Source of the DNA: CAYQMF01 sp964418595
GTDB lineage: Bacteria; Planctomycetota; UBA1135; UBA2386
Direction of reading: 5' to 3'
Length of the DNA stretch: 8,844 bases
Assembly: GCA_964418595.1 (NCBI GenBank)
Contig: CAYQMF010000184.1
Coordinates: forward strand, 1 to 8,844
The position numbers were made by a program, and so were the translations under genes. Below the pieces are notes generated by a model that was not told where the DNA came from, ran no database searches, and saw only the letters and a program-made list of their open reading frames with translations. This document shows positions 5,856-8,844 of the stretch, one piece after another. Each line of letters begins with the position of its first letter. Position 1 is the stretch's first letter.

Positions 5856-5894
5856 GGCCGTTGAATCTTGCGCGCCGCGCGAGCATTCGCGGCC
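5856..5894. terminator. Long hairpin between convergent acpS and DUF5916 gene, likely bidirectional terminator
   Basis: The stem is built from GGCCG (5856-5860) with CGGCC (5890-5894), GAAT (5863-5866) with ATTC (5885-5888), and CTTGCGC (5867-5873) with GCGCGAG (5877-5883), which includes one G-T pair. The loop is GCC at 5874-5876. Sixteen pairs form, broken only by an internal TT/G loop and a bulged C at 5884. It lies 40 bases after the acpS stop and 8 bases after the DUF5916 stop on the other strand, where a terminator for both is expected. There is no T run on either side, so it may act as a roadblock or RNA-stabilising 3' end rather than a standard intrinsic terminator. Confidence 0.5.
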
Positions 5895-5902
5895 CTTGCA
5901 GC

Positions 5903-8131
5903 TCAGAAGCGCAGCGTGTGCACGACCTTCATCGTCAACGCCTGCTCACCCGGGCTCAGGCCATCGTCGAGCGGGTCGCGATCCCAGCCGTACACGGCCA
6001 CGAGGTACAGGTCCGTCCCCGGTTCCGGGATCCAGTGCAGCCGACTCTGCACCGTCAGGTCGTCGCTGTCGTTGTCGAACTGCACGAGGTTGCGCCACGA
6101 CAGATCTGGCGTGAAGGTCGCGTCGACGCGCGCCTCGATGACCCGGGTCACGAACCGACCCTCGCGCAAGCGGACGCGGTACTCCTGGTAGCCTCCACCG
6201 AGCTGCACGAACCGGCCGAGGTAGAGCGTCGGATCGATCCCGAACTGCGCCAGATGCCCCGAGTACAACGACCCCACCCGCGCGTTTGCTCGCAGTCCCA
6301 ACGTGCGCGCCTCGGAGGTCTCGAGGCTCACGCGATGCTGCGTCGTCGAGTAGTCGCCGGCACCGACATCCACGCCGTCGCGCAGCGTGAACGCGTCGGG
6401 CACACGCTCGAATTCGCGCTCCACCTCGTAGGAGACCTGGTCGTCGTCGAGGAAGCGCAGCTCGCACGGTCGCCAGGCCACGCGCCATGAGTCCTTGCCG
6501 CCGGCGAAGGTCGTGGTGACCCGCGCCGACACCCGCGTCTCGATCCGCCGCAACCCGACGCACGGGTTGCGCCACGTGTAGGTGTGGCTCCAGCTCGTGT
6601 CGCGGATGTCCGTGCGCCGCACGAACCCCAACCGCGGCGCGAACCCGGGTTCGATCGCCTGGACCTGCGCCGCGTGTCGCCACTCTGCGGACTGGTACTC
6701 GGCCTTCATCCCGAACGCGTCGCCATCGCCGGCATCGCCGCCCTCCGCCGCGGTCCCCAGCCAGTACACCCAGACGTTCCCGGCGTGACCGGCGCCGAAC
6801 AGCTCGCTGTTGCCGAAGCGCGCGTCGACGCCGTACGTCGCCGAGCTGTCGGTGTCGTTCGGGTCCCCCACCGTTCCGATCACGCCGATCGCCGACTCCG
6901 CGCCGACGTCGTGACTGACGCGCGCCACTCCCACGCCTTCGTCGCCGATGCGCCCACTCTGGTCGAGCAGCGCCTGCAGCACGCCGACGCTCCACGGCCC
7001 GGCCCGACCCGTGACCTTGCCCCCGAACGTGATCGGTACCGCCTCGCCGTTCGAGTCGAGCCCGATGCGTCGCGAGAAGAAGGGCTGCACCTGTTCGCCG
7101 TCGCCGCCGCGCCCGCCCGGGATGCCGAACTGGAACAGCGGCGCATCGTCGAGGAAGAAGTCGCGCTTCTCCGGAAAGAACAACGCGAAGCGGCTGAGGT
7201 TGACCTTGCGCTCGTCGACCTCCGTCTCCGCGAAGTCCGTGTTCGCCGTCAGCGCGAGGCCGAGCGAGGGTGACAGCCGGTAGAAGACCTCGCCTCCCGC
7301 ATCCCCCGTGCGGCTCAGGTGATCGTCGACGCGCCGGTCTGCCGCGAGCGTCCCCTTGACGTACGGTACGACGTCGAGCCCCACGCCCTGGCGCACGCCC
7401 ACGATGCCCAGCAAATCACCGCCGTAGGGCAGCTTGAAGAACTGGTGCGACTGCCGGGGGTGGGCCCAGCGGTGGTCCTCCTCGCCGTTCTTGCGTCGGC
7501 GCGTGAGATTGAAGCCCCACGTCGTCTGCGCCGGATCGAACGCGAGCGTCTTGAACGGGATGGCGACCTCCGCTGCCCAGCCCTCGGCGGTCACGCGGCT
7601 GCGACCATCCCAGATGCCGTCCCAGCTCTTGTTGAAGCGGAAGCCGAAGTCGGAGATCTGCGCGTCGCCGCGGCTGCCGCCGGCGCCGATCTGGAACCAG
7701 TAGCCGGTGGCGCCGGTGTGGAACGGATCGAACCAGAACTCGACGCGGTCGTCGGGATCGAGGCGCGCGTCGCGCGCCATGAGCCGGCCGTGCACCTTGC
7801 CAGGCTGCTCGACGCACTCGATCGCCAGATAGAAGTAGTCCGGGTCGAATGCGAGCCGCACGCGCGTTTCGACCGATGCATCGCCTTCCCGCGGCTCGAC
7901 CATGCGCAGCGGCGAGAGGCGCGCCGCCGTCGCCCAGAACCCTTCGTCGAACACGGCGTCGAGACGGACCTCGGTGCCGGCGGCGAGGCGGGTCGGCGTC
8001 ACTTCCCATCGACCGTCCGCCGTTCGCGCATCCTGCGGTGCCTGGTCCTGGGCGATGGCCAACGCGGAACAGTGGCTCACAACGAGACTCACCAGCCCGC
8101 GACGCAGAGACGACGACAGCAAGGCGCGCAC
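5903..8131 (-). CDS. CBM9-like / DUF5916 outer-membrane beta-barrel protein
   Basis: This 742-residue protein (from the GTG at 8131) is an exported outer-membrane barrel of unknown function. Residues 1-28 look like a signal peptide ending SALAIAQ. Residues about 55-235 resemble the family 9 carbohydrate-binding fold common in this family: VRLAFDPDYFYLAIEC (91-106), DDRVEFWFDP (127-136), WAAEVAIPFKTL (185-196) and WGFNLTRRR (205-213). The DUF5916 block follows, with NTDFAETEVD (297-306), NLSRFALFFPEKRDFFLDD (311-329) and PFFSRRIG (350-357). From about 365 to the end come alternating amphipathic strands. The protein finishes MKVVHTLRF, and a terminal Phe is the usual BAM recognition signal. Length is normal for the family. 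The start is uncertain: no in-frame ATG exists between 8131 and 8413, and neither GTG 8131 nor GTG 8170 has a clear ribosome binding site. I choose 8131 because the signal peptide begins there. A role in glycan or peptide uptake is often assumed for the family but is not shown here. Confidence 0.9.
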   Translation of the reverse strand: MRALLSSSLRRGLVSLVVSHCSALAIAQDQAPQDARTADGRWEVTPTRLAAGTEVRLDAVFDEGFWATAARLSPLRMVEPREGDASVETRVRLAFDPDYFYLAIECVEQPGKVHGRLMARDARLDPDDRVEFWFDPFHTGATGYWFQIGAGGSRGDAQISDFGFRFNKSWDGIWDGRSRVTAEGWAAEVAIPFKTLAFDPAQTTWGFNLTRRRKNGEEDHRWAHPRQSHQFFKLPYGGDLLGIVGVRQGVGLDVVPYVKGTLAADRRVDDHLSRTGDAGGEVFYRLSPSLGLALTANTDFAETEVDERKVNLSRFALFFPEKRDFFLDDAPLFQFGIPGGRGGDGEQVQPFFSRRIGLDSNGEAVPITFGGKVTGRAGPWSVGVLQALLDQSGRIGDEGVGVARVSHDVGAESAIGVIGTVGDPNDTDSSATYGVDARFGNSELFGAGHAGNVWVYWLGTAAEGGDAGDGDAFGMKAEYQSAEWRHAAQVQAIEPGFAPRLGFVRRTDIRDTSWSHTYTWRNPCVGLRRIETRVSARVTTTFAGGKDSWRVAWRPCELRFLDDDQVSYEVEREFERVPDAFTLRDGVDVGAGDYSTTQHRVSLETSEARTLGLRANARVGSLYSGHLAQFGIDPTLYLGRFVQLGGGYQEYRVRLREGRFVTRVIEARVDATFTPDLSWRNLVQFDNDSDDLTVQSRLHWIPEPGTDLYLVAVYGWDRDPLDDGLSPGEQALTMKVVHTLRF

Positions 8132-8141
8132 GGTAGCGTCA

Positions 8142-8156
8142 GGACCGGAGCGGTCC
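8142..8156. repeat. Inverted repeat next to the DUF5916 gene start
   Basis: GGACCG (8142-8147) and CGGTCC (8151-8156) form a perfect 6-base inverted repeat with the spacer GAG, ending 10 bases before the preferred GTG start on the minus strand. As DNA it could be a compact operator. As RNA it would be a tight hairpin where a ribosome binding site is expected. If the true start is the GTG at 8170 the repeat would lie inside the coding sequence. Confidence 0.4.
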
Positions 8157-8210
8157 AGCGCGGGTCCCACTGCGATGCAGCGGATCGGTACGCCGTCAAG
8201 CGTGCTCCGG

Positions 8211-8238
8211 GGTGCGTCGATCTCCCGCCAGACGCACC
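8211..8238. promoter_or_regulatory. 8-base perfect inverted repeat abutting the ATG at 8239 (candidate operator)
   Basis: GGTGCGTC (8211-8218) and GACGCACC (8231-8238) are exact reverse complements separated by 12 bases, so the half-site centres are 20 bases apart, about two helical turns. That is a usual geometry for a dimeric repressor. The right arm ends directly before the ATG, so a bound protein, or the RNA hairpin, would block translation or transcription of the plus-strand gene. No Shine-Dalgarno sequence is seen in the loop. The repeat is directly visible; its function is inference. Confidence 0.45.
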
Positions 8239-8844
8239 ATGGACAACCAGTCCTCACCACGCCCGCGCCTCGCCCGCCGTGTCGAGGCGCTCGCCAGCCT
8301 CGCGCTCGCGAGTGCCTGTGCGTGGTCGCCGACGCCGGACGACCTGGTCGGGAGCCACGACCTGACGCCCGACGTCGCCGCCGCCATCTGCGCCGACGTC
8401 TGGCGGGAGGCATTCCCGACGGCCGACGCGAATCCGTTGCGCCGTGGCGCCGTGTTGCATGTTCACCACCCAGGCGCGTTCACGATCCGCTACGGGGGCG
8501 CAACCCCGGTGCTGCGCAGCAGTGGCAACGCGACCATCGAGATCGTCGACGGCGATGGCGAATTCGCGCCGCTGCGCGCGGTGTGGACCCCGACGTCACG
8601 CACGACCCTCGGCGCCACGGCGGACGTCGCGTGCGCCGAGGTATGGGTCCACGCGGGTCGCGTCGTGGTGCGCGCCAGTGGGGACCTCGCGACGCCGGCG
8701 CTGCGCGCCCGGTTGTCCGCCGACATCCGGCTCGCCGCCGCACTCGCGACCGCGCTCGGCGCCGCTCGCCGTGGGGATGCCGGGACGGCCCGCGCGACCC
8801 TCGCGCCGTGGCTGGCCTCGGAACCGGCCGCGCGCGCCGACGAG
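8239..8844 (+). CDS. Probable lipoprotein of unknown function, 3' end beyond the window
   Basis: The frame from the ATG at 8239 stays open for 202 codons to the last base with no stop, so the gene is cut by the window edge. I do not recognise the family. Residues 1-16 form a long, basic N-terminal region with Arg13-Arg14. A short hydrophobic run (17-26) leads to Leu-Ala-Ser-Ala before Cys27, which fits a lipobox. Residues about 40-160 look like a beta-rich domain (VLHVHHPGAFTIRYGG at 72-87, ATIEIVDGDGEF at 98-109, EVWVHAGRVVVRASG at 134-148). From about 163 the chain becomes Ala-rich and helical, with LGAARRGDAGTARATL (173-188) resembling a TPR helix pair. Codon use is strongly GC-biased like its neighbours. 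An in-frame GTG at 8212 is another possible start. It is divergent from the DUF5916 gene and may share control with it. The open frame with a lipobox supports a real gene; no function can be given. Confidence 0.7.
   Translation, partial: MDNQSSPRPRLARRVEALASLALASACAWSPTPDDLVGSHDLTPDVAAAICADVWREAFPTADANPLRRGAVLHVHHPGAFTIRYGGATPVLRSSGNATIEIVDGDGEFAPLRAVWTPTSRTTLGATADVACAEVWVHAGRVVVRASGDLATPALRARLSADIRLAAALATALGAARRGDAGTARATLAPWLASEPAARADE

Larger units (their letters stand above)
8132..8238. promoter_or_regulatory. 107-base divergent control region
   Basis: This is the space between the preferred starts of the DUF5916 gene (minus) and the right-edge lipoprotein gene (plus). It contains both inverted repeats (8142-8156 and 8211-8238). 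On the minus strand TTGACG (8199-8194) matches the -35 consensus at five of six bases, but no good -10 box follows at the usual spacing. No -35/-10 pair was seen on the plus strand. Confidence 0.4.

Noticed and set aside
5608..6114. 168-codon plus-strand open frame running past the acpS end
   Set aside because: It is a different frame within acpS that continues antisense into the DUF5916 gene. It is Arg/Pro-rich with no ribosome binding site or motif.
8254..8743. Several minus-strand frames opposite the right-edge gene
   Set aside because: They are short and Arg-rich, and overlap each other and the continuous 202-codon plus-strand frame that has a signal and lipobox.

Overview
The window is high-GC DNA from a diderm (lipopolysaccharide-making) bacterium. 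It holds a lipid A/outer-membrane gene set, an L,D-transpeptidase and a DUF5916 outer-membrane barrel. A fused LpxC-FabZ enzyme, a lipid-A-linked Gfo/Idh/MocA oxidoreductase and a DUF5916 protein together fit Planctomycetota, Gemmatimonadota or a relative. Sequence alone cannot decide, and this placement is inference.

Layout from left to right. Positions 1-149 hold no gene. A membrane-anchored LysM/L,D-transpeptidase lies at 150-1298 (-). Positions 1299-1718 have no convincing gene but carry a candidate promoter and two mutually exclusive hairpins upstream of the transpeptidase. A compact minus-strand operon is read from 5358 down to 1719: FKBP-type prolyl isomerase lipoprotein, Skp/OmpH chaperone, LpxC-FabZ fusion, then a GnnA-like oxidoreductase. 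Its gaps are 67, 31 and 5 bases. Divergent from this operon is acpS (5426-5815, +). AcpS converges on a 742-residue CBM9-like/DUF5916 protein (5903-8131, -), with a 39-base hairpin between them. Divergent from that gene, a probable lipoprotein gene of unknown function starts at 8239 (+) and runs off the right edge with no stop codon.

How the genes fit together. AcpS makes holo-ACP, the acyl carrier used by FabZ and by the lipid A acyltransferases. LpxC commits UDP-acyl-GlcNAc to lipid A, and FabZ diverts the same 3-hydroxyacyl-ACP pool to phospholipid. The oxidoreductase may make a 3-keto sugar for an amino-sugar lipid A. Skp and the FKBP lipoprotein would help outer-membrane proteins fold in the periplasm. 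The transpeptidase acts on the wall beneath, and the DUF5916 protein is a likely client barrel. lpxA, lpxB, lpxD and a gnnB aminotransferase are not in the window.

The points most worth checking are the oxidoreductase sitting directly after fabZ with no lpxA, the two inverted repeats in the 107-base divergent region at 8132-8238, the competing hairpins upstream of the transpeptidase, and the unrecognised gene at the right edge. I saw no CRISPR array, insertion sequence, rRNA or tRNA.
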